In this document: positions 12,090 to 23,444 of the stretch, in pieces | How the letters are laid out: each line of letters starts with the position of its first letter | How positions within the stretch are numbered: position 1 is the stretch's first letter | Assembly (NCBI GenBank): GCA_015501075.1 | Contig: JADNYJ010000218.1 | Coordinates: forward strand, 1-58,975 | DNA from: Gymnopilus junonius | Taxonomy: Eukaryota > Basidiomycota > Agaricomycetes > Agaricales > Galerinaceae | Direction: 5' to 3' | Length of the DNA: 58,975 nt | Made by a program: the position numbers and the translations under genes | The notes under the pieces: generated by a model | The model's input: the letters and a program-made list of their open reading frames with translations, nothing else | The model's database searches: none | Told to the model about the DNA's origin: nothing

Positions 12090-12430
12090 ACCCTCGACCG
12101 CAGGTCAATCGTTCCTGCTTCTCACCACGCCGCTTGATGAAGAGGGTGTACGCGTTGTCGACAGGGATGATCACATCTGCGAAGGCGGCCGTCTTGCCGT
12201 GGGGCGGACACAAGTCGTTGCGGAAGGCGCGGGTGCTGGGCAGGAAGTAGCCTGCGCTGTCGATTTTATTGGTCCATATCCGTTTGGGGCTGAAAAAGTC
12301 GATGGTGAGGGTTGGAGTGGTGGTGCTGAGGGGCAGGAGGGAGGACCGCTGGGATACAAAGGACGAATGAAGGAAAGAAGGGCGAGTGCGTAAATGCGTC
12401 CAGGATGTGAAGAATACCTTTGAGATTCAT
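12090..12430 (-). pseudogene. Relic of a secreted beta-sandwich (galactose-binding-like) protein
   Basis: On the minus strand, an ATG at 12430 opens MNLKGILHIL, a damaged signal-peptide-like start. After a likely TTTTTCAG acceptor near 12291 comes the stretch with IWTNKIDSAGYFLP, TRAFRNDLCPPHGKTAAFA and VIIPVDNAYTLFI. This resembles the N-terminal part of fungal secreted carbohydrate-binding sandwiches. It shares its pattern (GPRKTAASSAFITLSADNEY) with the relic at 25032-25508. The reading then decays after LTCGRG, and the C-terminal half with the PGFDDSDWS-type motif is missing. It is a fragment; family assignment rests on motif resemblance. Confidence 0.55.
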
Positions 12431-13614
12431 GTCTTTTTTTGCAGGTTTGAGCTTGTTCCGATTTTCAAATCTTGCAGTACGAGCCGAAGACGTTTAAACT
12501 TCCGATTCTCAAGCAGTTGTTATATCTCTCCTGCCAGAGTGAAGTTATACGGGGTCAATTGATGATATGAAGGTCGAGGTCGAGATAAAGTATACCATAC
12601 CAACGATCCATTTGCGCATACATACAGTGGGACGAAAACTAAGTTTTGTCACTTTTCAGGTTCCAGAGAAGGTATGTTTTACCTACCGATGCGCATGTTC
12701 CAATGCTCATCAGCAGCATAAGCGAATGAGATGGGTGACAGTGACGTGGACAATTCACTTTATATTTCGATGGGGTCAACGTTTTGCATCTGGGGAGAAG
12801 AAAGTGAAGACGACTCGAAATTTGGTTCAAAGGGAGACGAAGTAGGAATTTCACCTTTCTTACGCTTCACCTATTGACTTATTAATCAGTTGGATACATT
12901 CAATTCTCGACTCAAGGCACCATAATACGCAAGGGCTCCTTCCCAAGGCGTTTCTGTAACCAACGGCAACAGCGCCAACACTCCTGTCACTAGCAAGCAC
13001 ATGGAATGGCCTACGAGCATCACCTTCCCTCTAGTCAGCCGCCCCTCAATCAATCCCACCTCCCTGTCCCTCGCTCGTGTTCGTGGAAATCGTTTTGGAC
13101 ATTCTGGGCATGGGGCACTACTACAGTCATCGCCGCTACTGTAACCGCCTTTGAGCAGCAGCCGCCCCCAGACTTTCAAACGCTCAAACCCCCAAGCCCG
13201 TCCCTTCCCACCCACGTCCCACATTCACATTGTCACAGTCGCCCTCGATCCCTCCTCCCACTTAACGACGGCCCCAGTGTCGACACTACCCATGTCACCT
13301 CTACACCGTACCTTCCAACCTTTCAGTTCGAGCTTGGGGCTCACCACCTCCAACGCGCCGTCCTCAAGCCCTCAGTATCATTTCTCCTCTTCTGACCTCT
13401 CACCTCCTATCGTCACCTCCTCCACCTCACCTTCTCGCCGCCTTACCCATGCTCACTTCCACAGAGGATATCCTAAGGTGGCGGAGTTACACTGACGGAC
13501 TCGGATTTCGATTAGGATTGGAGGGCATTGGCATTGTCAAAGACGAGATGGGGTTTCTACGTGCGTCTTCTGCATGGAGCTTTGGTGTAGGCTTTCATAG
13601 TCTTCGCCTGCCAG
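12431..13614. other. Low-complexity spacer with no supported gene
   Basis: Pyrimidine-rich runs between about 13000 and 13450 give long open frames by composition alone (Pro/Ser/His-rich). No domain, signal peptide or exon chain could be established. Confidence 0.4.
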
Positions 13615-14498
13615 CTAGATCTTGGTTGAGGACGCTTTCTGGGCTGCGAGGATGTGTACGACTGGCAAGAGGGCGATTAGGAGGACTGCGGGTGGTGTTG
13701 TTGGCACTGGCGTGGATTCGTCGCTATGGGTGCTGGGGGTGTTGGTGTGGATGGTGTCGGTGCCAGTGATGTAGGTGCTGATGCAGGTGCGGGTATGAGT
13801 GAGGGTGAGGGTGGGCACTGCCGGAATTCTCGTACCTCGTACCTCGCGACTCACGACTCAATGAGACGAGCAGAACAGGGCTGGGGTTGGATTGAGTGTG
13901 GAGATCTTCGCTCATACCAACTCTCTGGAAGTGCAAGGAACATATTCGAGCCTGGTAATGTTAGGGTTGCCGGCGATGGCGATGATGGTAACATTGGCAC
14001 TGATGGAGCCGCTGCCGCCAGTGGTGGTGTTGGCAAAGGGTGGGAGGATAGGACTCATGCTACAGCAGAACGGTGCTAGTGACGCCCGCCATCAACCACC
14101 TCCACTACCACCATGACTGCCATTATCACCGGTACCAGAGTTGTACTGTTCAAGGGTGCGGATCCTGTACGTTATCTGCAGTACTTTGCGTAGTTTTTCG
14201 CGTTTTGTAGCTTTTTTTTCGTATCCTTTTATTTCCATATCCTCTTCTTTGCGTAAAAATCTAGTTATCGCATAGAGCATTCGGATATCATCAAGAACAT
14301 CATCGCCAACATCCTCGGCCCTCCCACCACTGTTATTTCAACCACGCTTCCCCATACGATCCTTTTTCCTCTTTCCTTTACGAATTCTTCATTGCTAACT
14401 ATGTGTGAGTTTCTGTCCGCTTCAATTTGACCGATTGGCAGTGCTAGTAGGCTCACTGCTATGCACGTCATTCCACAGCCCAATATCCTGTGCTGCAC
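13615..14498 (-). other. Possible small secreted Thr-rich protein gene (weak)
   Basis: Three minus-strand pieces might belong together. At 14498 an ATG opens a signal-peptide-like stretch (CIAVSLLALPIGQIEA). At about 14053 a frame reads SISANVTIIAIAGNPNITR. At 13615-13830 a Thr-rich stretch ends in a hydrophobic tail (PPAVLLIALLPVVHILAA) before a TAG, as in GPI-anchored proteins. I could not connect them by convincing introns, and the G/T-rich repeats of the opposite strand (13690-13820) favour spurious Thr/Pro frames. Treat as a lead only. Confidence 0.2.
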
Positions 14499-14658
14499 GT
14501 TTATTTATAGTTGTTCTCTTACCATCATGACTTGTCCACTCCGCCTCTGCTCTAACCACCCAAGATGAGTCCTTTTTCTATGTCGCAGGCGTATATTCTC
14601 TCGCCATGCCCAGACAATTCTTCTGCTTCAAATCTGCTGGACGAAAAAAGCCGTCGGC

Positions 14659-15814
14659 GTGCATGTACCGCCAGACTCCATGCCCGAGTTTGGTCTCGAG
14701 AATCACACTAAGGAACCTGCACCTTTCAAAAAGAGTATTCCGGAGTCAGATGGGTCAGAGTCGGGTGGGCAATCATCATCCCCAACATCCTTCATGATAG
14801 GGTACACCGCAGAAAAGGATCCAGTGAGTGGTACCTGTAACTTCACCATTATTACTTAACTTGGTCTGAAATGGGTAGTATCTTGATCTTTCGACCCTCA
14901 GGCTCGAAGACTACATGGACTTGATTCCGAACCAGAATACCAACATAGACACAGAACTTGAAGAGGACTGGTCTAGTGAAAACATCCATGTGGCGGACAT
15001 GGAGATCCTCCTAGACCACGTTTTCGAATCTCAGGAACCTGACAATGCCATTCTATTTTCCTGGGGGTGGGTCTAGGGCTCAACAACATTCCAGATCACC
15101 CTCTTTCTATCTTAATGTGGGGAGTATCTATCTCACTACAGACGGACGACGATACACCTCTATCTACATAAGCGACGAGATGAAGGGGGCTGATATTAGA
15201 GAAATGATATCTGAACGGGTATGTCACTAGCACTAATATTCCGATATAAATGTGTACTTTGTTAACACCCATCTTAACCTTGAAATACCGGTGGAAAATC
15301 AGCCCTTGGACGATGACGATATTTCTGATCTCTGTTGTGAGAGCGACTTGGAAAAGGAAATTCTCAAGTTCTTTATTTCTTGGTCTCCGTTGACAAGGAA
15401 GAGGTATTTCAATCCAAGAACTTCCCCCACTGTGAATCATGAATCAGAAACCGGGGTTCCTTCCAGCGAAATCCCTATCCCGCCATTCAAATCCCTCTCA
15501 CATTTAAATCAACACTTTCCAGAACAATTGGGTGCCAAAAGGAAATCGGAGACAGTAGAAAGAATCGGACACCTTTGGCCCGGCTCGTAAAAAAATCAGG
15601 ACTGAAGTGTCCCCTTCATACTCGTACAGGAGCTCCTCAAGAGGCAGCTTCTTATCAAAGCTCTGTATCGCCTTGCTATTCTCTTGCTTCCTCACGTACA
15701 GCGTCAACAGACTATGAGGTCTATTTTACTAGGCGGGCGTTTTCATTGGAGGAAGAGAGTGACTACAGCATGAGCGAATTCGGAATGTCGGTTCTGAAGG
15801 AGGAAGAGGACTAA
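14659..15814 (+). pseudogene. Degenerate gene for an acidic, Ser/Pro-rich protein of unknown function
   Basis: Successive plus-strand frames are coding-like. A first part (PPDSMPEFGLENHT) leads to a GTGAGT donor at about 14824 and resumes after a TAG acceptor at about 14880 with YLDLSTLRLEDYMDL and an acidic stretch (ELEEDWSSENIH). The frame breaks in the CTGGGGGTGGG run near 15062. It continues in another frame (GSIYLTTDGRRYTSIYI), then after an intron near 15220 as LDDDDISDLCCESDLEKEIL. A last shift near 15575 leads either to PARKKIRTEVSPSYSY or to a frame ending MSVLKEEED at 15814. No known domain is seen. Two or more frame breaks suggest decay; the start is uncertain. Confidence 0.35.
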
Positions 15815-18123
15815 GTAGTGCGCAATCAATTCCAAGTTCATATAGCGTGAGCCGATTTGGTTAATATCGGATTGTGGTTTCTGGCGATTTTTTCGAAGGA
15901 AATCATAGATTACGGGTTCATATTTATAGAAACTCAGGGAAATATGTAATAAACCATAGCAGAATAGAAAAACGTCGAAGCAGGTGGAGCAAAAGACGTG
16001 AAGTGCACCATAAGCAAGGAGCCAGATTGATCGAAAGTTACCGGGATACTGTGCAGTTGGCAGGCAATTCAGGAAGTAACGTATGAGATACGACGGAAAT
16101 AGTACTTGACATGCACGCGCCGTACCTTCCTTCCGGTCCATCCGTTAACTTGGATCGCGAAGCACATATACCCTAAAGCTTGAGGTAACCACTGGAAGTA
16201 AACGCACTCAGGCTGGCGCCTGGCATATCTTATTGGGTCCGAGAAGCCCGTTTGTCGTCAGTAGTGTTGAACAGAAATCTCCATAGGGACGTCCTGCAAA
16301 TATTTCAAGAAAAACAGCAAGGAAAGGACCTTCAAGGAGCTGGTGAGTTGGGCAGCGGGAGGAGGCAGAGGAGCGTGTTACAACAAGTCACAGCACACAA
16401 TTTTCATCACATCGCACAGCCACCGATTCGGGATTGGAAGCGGTAGGAATAACGTTGTCCAATGTCTACGGCCGCTTCCTTGTTTTTCATCATCATGTCG
16501 AGCTCGTGTAGACCTTCTCAGCCTCTTTCGCGCCCTGATATCCATACTTCCCGACTCTCAATTCATCCTAGCTTACGCGAAGTGGCTTGACCTCGAGCCA
16601 CGCCACGAACAAGTGGCGAAATCGACGCGCAACTCGAAGCCTTAGTCTGTGCAGTGTGCACGGTTTCTTGGGTACAAGATTTTGGAGACACTAATGGATA
16701 ACAGGGGTGGTGAGGACTTGGCTTGCTTGGTCAGGTGTACACTTTGCTTGTGAGCCTTACTAACTATGTAATTCTTTCTTTTTAGTTCACGGATACCAAT
16801 ACCTTGATTGGACTTCAATTCCTCTGAGACCTCCGTTGTTCAATGCTCGATAACGACGATGCCCAAGAACTTTGACGAGGAGTGAACACAAGTGCGTGGC
16901 TCCCAATCCGACCATTCCTTGGCTTATTTTTCTTCCAGGCTTTGTGTCGTGATGGTTCCTCTGCTTCATCGCCTTAAAAATCGACTGGGACGCCTACAAT
17001 GATGGCTTGATTGAGGTGGAAAGAAACGATATGGCGACAGCGACTCAACTGGCATATCTATTTGACTGTTCACCCGTCAAAAAGGTATTAATCTACATAA
17101 GGTAGAGCTCAATATGCCGCTTTTGCTGAGGCAGTCCTATATCCATATGATCAACTTCGCACCATTGAAGAGTGGATCAGAAGCCTGCATCGCCTTCAAA
17201 ATATGATGGTCGATGGACACCTCCTTTCGTCTCCTTTTTCCCGACCTCAAAATTTGGTTCAAGAAAACAGAACGTCAGTGCTGAAAATTTGAGATTTGGA
17301 CAACGTTTAGCTCTTGTTAATTGAAGTCGAAATATCCTAGGGCCTATGCATCGCTATGGACTTTAAGCCGTTCACTCATTTCTACTGTCAGGCCCGCTAT
17401 GTTCAATTGGACTGACGACGCGCGACGCCGAGGAACGTCCATTATCTGATCCCCGCTATTTGACTCTGCATGCTTCACGCGTGTGATTGACACATCTTTC
17501 AGGTGTAGGCGTGTATTTTGATGAATTTTACGTGATTTGGAGGCTCGTTGGCACCAGATAGTGGTTCGGATGCGTTGTATTATGCGTTTTCGCATCTCCG
17601 TGATGTGCAATACTAGCCGTGAAACCTACCCCTTGGATAATTTTTCTTGTGAGTTGTCCTTCCTTTTTCTGCGATCATCTCACTGAATATTCTGTATGGC
17701 AGGCTCTTATCTTATCACATTCACTAAAAATTGGTTTACATCTTCAGCTTTTACGTGGTCTCAGGGTCCTCAATTCGACCGCGCTTCCTTTCCTTTCAGC
17801 CAATATACTCAAGGATGTTTAGCTTACATCCTTCTATCGCCAATCCACTTGTCACATTCCTCAACAAGAATCTAAAGTCGCTCAACTTGGCTTCGTGATG
17901 GTTAGGCCCAATCTGAGGCCCGATTCGTAAATTACAGCCCACCTGTCGTCCTAAACACAGGTTTAGTTGGCTCAGAAGAGAAGAAGGAATGGAACCGGAC
18001 GAACATTTGGGCCTAGCGCCGTACATGAAGTCTTGTCACTTGATAGGTAAGTAAGCTCCACTAGACCGGAGATTTTTCCGCTCTCATATTCAATGGCAAC
18101 CTAAGCGCTTTTTGTCAGGAATT
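15815..18123. other. 2.3-kb stretch with no supported gene
   Basis: Short coding-like bits occur, for example a plus-strand piece near 17130-17210 (YDQLRTIEEWIRSLHRLQNM), but no start, stop and splice set could be assembled. It may hold relics of unknown genes. Confidence 0.3.
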
Positions 18124-19428
18124 TTAGGAGGACATTGGTATTTCTCCTACCTTGGGTGATGGATTCAAGAAATCAGGGAATACTTCACGGGCTTCCTTTC
18201 CCTGTTCAAACGTATAAAACAAGGCGGCAAATAGTTGCCATTGATTAAGTTTTACCTTTTGTTCAGGGACGTAATAGTACGGCTCGTTCCTTGCCAGAAA
18301 TTGCTCGGAAAAAAGCGAAGTGAGTATTCCACTTGGAATGATATCGTATGGACCTGATCTCCAATCAGGGTCCTCATTCGTCCACGCGTCACGCTCCCTA
18401 TCCTTCTCAGTGAGATACTATGCCGGGCAATAGGATATTATCAGTTTCAGACGCGACTGATGTGAAGGCTGACTGATTATTGACGTACCTGAACGACGTA
18501 AGGTCTTTTCGATTTATTGAAATCATTGGAGAAGTCCCCTTCGATCTTTCTCTTCATGATTTCTTCGTTCCCGATAATCAAGGGTTCGTCTAGCCAAGAT
18601 CCTTATGAACAGTGAGTGTCACCTCCCTTCACTATGGATTAACAAAGCTTACTGATACTTTCTACCCAGTTGGATATTGCTTTCATCCCTTCCAAGGCTG
18701 CTCGGGCCTTTACCCTTTCAAGGGCGAGATCATGTATACATTTTCGCATGTTCTGTAATCGCGATCGGAGATCAGCATCTCAGTCTATGAACTCAATAAT
18801 GGACACTGGTGAGTCCTTACCGCCCGTTCCTCTGCTCCTTCGAATATGTCGAAAAGAAAGGCTATAGCAGCAATGATACCTAACCCAGCACCAATAAGTC
18901 CAATGGCGGAGAGCGCAGCGCCTCCTGTCATGACGCCAAGCACGACGAGGCCACCAATGAAGACTCCGCTGGCGACAGAGATGATGCTAGTGATCTGAAA
19001 TACAGCCGAGACAAGTTCATCTCGTTTATCAATTCTAGAAGAGAGAAGAAAAGTGGATCTTGTCAGAGTTTTCGACGGTATGAATTTGGTGATATGTACT
19101 TACTGCTGTTTTATTCTCAGGTAATCGCTGAGTGCAGAACCTTTCAATGTGTTCTGGACCGACTGGTCGAGTTCTTCTGGGGAACTGTAGCCGTATTTGT
19201 TCAGGAATTCCTTCAGGCGAGGTTTAATTTCTTTTAGAACTTCGTCTCTAATTTCAATGAATGTGACGCTAAAATTCTAGATTGAAATATAAGATACCTG
19301 TGTTGCTGAACTTCCTTGAACTGATTTGAATAGTCCACAATATCGTTCCGGAGCTGGTACGCTCGCGCCCTTCGTTTTGGGTTATCAGGGTAGAAGATGT
19401 CGCTTGGCTTGCTGACGTCGTTGCCCAT
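18124..19428 (-). pseudogene. Helical protein with glycine-rich hydrophobic core; in-frame TGA (partner of 20.2-kb gene)
   Basis: Seven exons on the minus strand (19428-19298, 19247-19104, 19034-18821, 18791-18653, 18601-18489, 18417-18256, 18201-18124) would give 326 codons. The order of elements is the same as in the divergent neighbour at 20159-21456: a start with FYPDNPKRRARAYQLRNDI, a helical region, a long Gly/Ala-rich hydrophobic block (SGVFIGGLVVLGVMTGG through IIAAIAFLFDIFEG), another helical region (LRSRLQNMRKCIHDLALE) and the motif AWTNEDPDW near the C-terminus. Exon 4 contains an in-frame TGA (18782-18780) just after its acceptor, while the frame beyond it is long, helical and spliced correctly. 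So it is either a nonsense mutation, or there is an acceptor I did not recognise. Function unknown; the layout recalls membrane-inserting helical proteins such as apolipoprotein L, by resemblance only. Confidence 0.65.
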
Positions 19429-20158
19429 GATCAAAAGATAGTGGAGAATGGATCGAGGCTATGGAATATTTATTCCGGAAAGAACACAAAGCCGGTGGGA
19501 TTTTAGACATTTTCTACTTCGAATTTCGTCTTCAACGGCGACGAAAAAAGTCTTCAGCGGTAGAGCGGTAGGACATTAGGTGAGTACGGAAGTTGAATCT
19601 ATCCGATGCACGTTTAACGCATTTGAAACATATGCACTTGAAGTTTGAATAGGTGTCATCCTAGTTCGAGTTATGCCGAATGGCAGACCAGGGTAATATG
19701 TGCTTTCAAATGAAATAATTTGGTCACCTGCGGCACACTGATGCGAATATTGACGTTCTTTTAGACTTTGAATAGCCCCTAGTGTTCCTGAATCCAGACC
19801 CTTTCGCTGTCACGTCTCCGCTGGTGGCATTGTCCGATCTCGGAACCACCGGATCAGGAAAATAAAGGGACGGTGAAGCATTGTAAAACGCTCGCCATAC
19901 AGTGCGAGCTGCCGCCCAGCGCGATCATCCGACTGATTTGCAAGGTACGTATGTAGGATTGAAATTTCCCATTCACCTTTCTGCAGACTTTATGACTGTT
20001 TAACACCGCTGGACGCGTTTCTGCATCTGAACCATCCCGAACATGGCGCCATCTTGAGCTATTTAATCAGCTTGTAAGTATTTGAAGTCCTCAGTTCTCA
20101 TTCCCCGCTCCCCAACACGAGATCTAAATTTCAAAATTCTCTTCCAGAAAGATATAAC

Positions 20159-21456
20159 ATGGGCGTCCTTTATCCAGGTAACCTCATTTCAAATTTCTGA
20201 TTTTCGTCTTCACTGAAAGCGTTTTCGCATCCAGACAACATCAACCGAGCTAATCGCGTCAACCAGCTTGCCAGCGATATTGCGCAACTTCAAACTCAGA
20301 TCAAGGAAGATGTGGATGATGCAAGAACCCAGGACGAACGAGCCTTGGTGATCCTCGACAAATTGGCCAAGAAACGTGGTTATAAGACTCTCGATGAATA
20401 TCTCAAAGCTGCGGAGGATATGCTGAGCCCTGAAGACAGACAGAAATACCTCGACCTGAAGAAAGAGTTCGAGAATAAGGATTTGGGTGTCGACATTAGC
20501 CTCAAAATCGGCGTTGGCCTTGCCGGTCTTGGATTCCTCAGTGGACGATCAGGTTAGTGGCTTGTCCGTGATTGAGACTCTAATCATAACTGACGTTTTC
20601 AAATAATTTAATAAGCCACCGTTGTATCCCTTCTCTTCAATCGTAACTTGATCACAGTTTCCTTGCGTGCCATTGGAGTCGGACTGGTCAGAATGCTCAG
20701 ATGTACGTTGCATATTAAGCAACAGTTTCGACTCATTACTGACACAAATCCCACTCTTAGCGAGTATAAATGACGGAATTGCCCTCATTCGCGGCGGAAT
20801 GAATATCTTGCGGGCAACTCTGAAAGGTCAAGCCCTTGCTGGAAAAGTAGCCCGTGTAGCTAGAGGCCTCAGAGTTGCAGGGAAGGTCCTCACATATCTT
20901 GGCTTTGCATTCGATCTCATTACTCTAATTTACGACGCCGTAACTGGGGAGGAGCAGAGGGAGGAATTCAGAGAGTGAGAGTAAACATTTAATTCTTCAT
21001 TACAAACCCTCACTCACCATTTTCGATCACTTACTCCAGAGCAATCAAAGAACTTTGTGTCCGTCGCTTCACCGTCAAGGAGATTCAGCAATACACTCGC
21101 ATCACTTTGTCATTTGAAAGCGATGCCAAAGCCATTATAGACCTTGCCGACAGCCTTCAAGACTTGGTCGATGATGGAACGATAGACCAAGCAGTCGCGG
21201 ATGCAAAGGTTGCAAAGAAGATGAACGACTTGGAGCCAAAGCTGTCATCGGTGGGTATATTCCACTGTTTATACTCACATTTATACTTAACAATATGCTG
21301 CAGGCTATTGACGCAGTGGACGATGAGTCTGTATGGAAAATTTTGTCGTTGCAAGATGCGGAATCCAAGATTGCATGGACTGATGAAGACCCGAACCTGT
21401 CTGAAATTCTCCACATTATTGATGAGGAAATTGACAAAGACGAGAAGAACTTGTGA
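20159..21456 (+). CDS. Helical protein with hydrophobic core, unknown function, intact
   Basis: Six exons (20159-20177, 20235-20552, 20616-20702, 20761-20974, 21040-21250, 21304-21456) give 333 residues with all phases consistent. From the N-terminus: LYPDNINRANRVNQLASDI (4-22), a charged helical region to about 92, hydrophobic Gly/Leu-rich helices at about 95-110 and 113-140, a basic Gly/Ala-rich helix, and a further apolar segment (LTYLGFAFDLITLIYDAV, near 190-207). A long helical tail follows, with AWTDEDPNLSEIL and an acidic end (DEEIDKDEKNL). No signal peptide is seen. The segment FAFDLITLIYDAVTGEEQ resembles the conserved helix of apolipoprotein L proteins, which insert into membranes; this is a pattern-level impression. 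It is transcribed away from its damaged paralog at 18124-19428, with about 730 bp between the two starts, which could be a shared promoter. Confidence 0.8.
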
Positions 21457-21799
21457 AGGACCAACATCATAATGACACGACTCGGAATAGGGTACCTGTA
21501 GTAAATAAATGCCCCTCTTATGCAATTTTTCTTCACGAAATCGCCCTATGCTTTGTATGTAATTAACTCAATACTTGCAGGAGTTTAAAAATTGTATGAT
21601 ATTCGCATTATATTCTTTTGGAGTCGCCCTGGAAAAATCATCCTCCTTATCGTGTAAGGAGATCACCGGTGTCGATCCCATTGATACGGAACTTACAACT
21701 GCATAAGGATCTTCCATATTCGCCCTCTTCTGACCACGCGTTACATACTACCACCACCATCACGCACCTCCATACACGAGGTACACATTTCCACGAAGA
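21457..21799. other. 3' flank with no supported gene
   Basis: Downstream of the helical-protein gene. I see nothing beyond a possible start region of the next membrane protein relic. Confidence 0.4.
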
Positions 21800-22430
21800 A
21801 ATCACGCCATAAAAGCTCTTATCTGGAAGAATCTCTCCGACGGCCATCTCTTCCTATTGTTGCTTCTCCTCATCCCAATACCAAAAGCCCCATCTTCGAC
21901 CTTCATACCCAAAGATACTGCATACGTTTCAGAACCTGTCCTAAAACACAGCAGCAAATCACGGCATTTGGAAGGGTACGGCGTATGTTCTCTTCGCCTC
22001 TCCTTTCTGTCCCATCTTTGGCGCACTTCCTGATCTTCTACTCCCCACAGGGACGACGGCCTCAGTTACCTTCTCGCCTTACCCGTCGCGCTGACCTTCA
22101 GCGGCATCCATTGCATTGCGTGGTATTTCCATTTCCATCCCTTCAGGAACGCTGGCTGTGGAGGATTTCAGCGGTCCTCATTTCTAGTTTACCAGTCGTG
22201 ATAGTGACCTTTTCGGCATTTATCAATGGCGGTGAAGATGGATACAGTTCGAGGTGTACTGAGGTTCTCGACAAGTTGATCAATGTGTTTTTGATGACTG
22301 ACTTGTGATTATATATCAGCTCAACGGCTTCTTCTCACCCGTCCTTCCATTGGTCTTTGTGCATTACATGCAAGCGCGTATGTCAGTTTCGAACTGTACG
22401 ATTTATATTTAAGATTTCTAATGTATTTAT
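21800..22430 (+). pseudogene. Multi-pass membrane protein, partial (Agaricomycete GIHCIAW-type family)
   Basis: One exon reads ALIWKNLSDGHLFLLLLLIPIP to a GTATGT donor at 21983. After the CCCACAG acceptor the next exon starts at 22051: DDGLSYLLALPVALTFSGIH, CIAWYFHF, then after a frame step LQERWLWRISAVLISS and LPVVIVTFSAFI. A further hydrophobic piece (GFFSPVLPLVFVHYMQ) lies near 22325-22370. The order (TM, GIHC(I)AW, hydrophobic, LWRISA) is a pattern I know from many uncharacterised mushroom membrane proteins. The step between HFH and LQERW is a 1-nt difference from the copy at 33.9 kb, so the gene is probably broken. No ATG could be fixed. Confidence 0.5.
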
Positions 22431-23444
22431 ATGGATTAGCTTGACTGTTGGTCCTCGTTCATCCTTTCATTCTTCGTGCCTGATGTCTCAGCGTGCATGC
22501 AGATAATAAACTGGACGTATGTTATATGACTATCCAAGTAAGTAATCCTATCTAATTTTAGGGTGTATATGGGTCTGAAAAGCAAGAACAGAATAATAGA
22601 TCTTTGCCTGGAACGTAACGATGGAAAGCTAAAAGGTAAAATTACATAGGGATACCTGAAGAAAAGCACCCAAACGCAACCCCAGATGACAGAAGACCTG
22701 GGATCATGAGTCGCAGAAAGGACTTGTGGCATGGACGAGAACCCGATTCAAGATTCAGGCTCGTCATCTTCGACTGGAGCATAGCCCCAAGTCGTAGATA
22801 ACACCCTGGCTCTCTCACTCGCTTCTCTCGTTACGTCGTCCAAGCCCTTTGTCTGTTTTTTCATGATTTTTAGGTCTTCGGTGCTAGGTTGTCCTACCAC
22901 GGGCGTGTCTGCTTCAGGGGTGTGGGAATGTGATGCACTGCTGGCATAGGGCGCATTATTTGATGCAGGAGTGGCTTTTGCCTTCTTGGCAGATGCAGAG
23001 GGTGAAAGAAGACGTAAGAGATGATTCCTCGCTGAAGCGAAGAACGTCAGAGACTTGGAGGTTGGCAGGCTGTCCATGGAACGAGTCGCGTCTGGCCAGA
23101 CTAATCTTGGCTCATCATTGTATAGAGGGCCACGCCTCGTCGGCATCAATGTCTGCACTGATAACTGACTAGGGCTGTCAGGTAACCCGAGAAGCTGCTT
23201 TGCAGAAATTTTAAGGGCCCAGGCTGCTTGCCACGGATTCCATTATGGCCTTGTCGACAGTCGCAAAGGGAGAAATAGGTGTCTCGGTTGCGGTTGGGTT
23301 AGAGGGAGCGGCGACAATTTCGATTTCAGTGGTAGGGCCGGATATGACTTCTGCTGAATTGGAGTTGGTAGTCGAGGGGTAAGATACATCATCGACCTGC
23401 GCAGATGTAGGAAAGGGCAATGGAATCGAGCTATCTTGGGCCAT
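22130..23444 (+). repeat. Segmental duplication, copy 1
   Basis: This stretch matches 33940-35045 in the same orientation, starting at a shared CCCTTCAGGAACGCTGGC. It includes the 3' part of the membrane protein relic, its 3' flank (ATATGACTATC then AAGTAATCCTAT in both) and the convergent minus-strand gene. Copy 2 is shorter inside that gene and has a small rearranged insertion near 34378-34415 that resembles 23130-23168. Confidence 0.8.
22748..23444 (-). pseudogene. Disordered Ser/Thr/Pro-rich protein with one frameshift
   Basis: The ATG at 23444 opens MAQDSSIPLPFPTSAQVDD and continues with a Thr/Ser/Pro-rich, low-complexity region up to a TAA at 23213-23211. In the next frame the reading continues without a gap as LKISAKQLLGLPDSPSQLS, then NDEPRLVWPDATRS, ARNHLLRLLSPS and a charged tail ending VEDDEPES at 22748. 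The paralog at 34.7-35.0 kb reads GLAPKISVKQLFALPD in one frame across this point, so one extra base in the GGGCCCTT run here breaks the gene. No domain known to me. The product would be about 230 residues, cytosolic or nuclear and mostly disordered. Confidence 0.55.

Noticed and set aside
13006..13495. 129- and 114-codon overlapping plus-strand frames
   Set aside because: Pro/Ser/His-rich frames from a pyrimidine-rich stretch, open in several frames at once; no start context, domain or splicing support.
20159..21456. Naming the helical protein an apolipoprotein L or a pore-forming toxin
   Set aside because: Only a short helix pattern and the overall layout are similar; no signature could be verified by eye. 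Left as unknown function.
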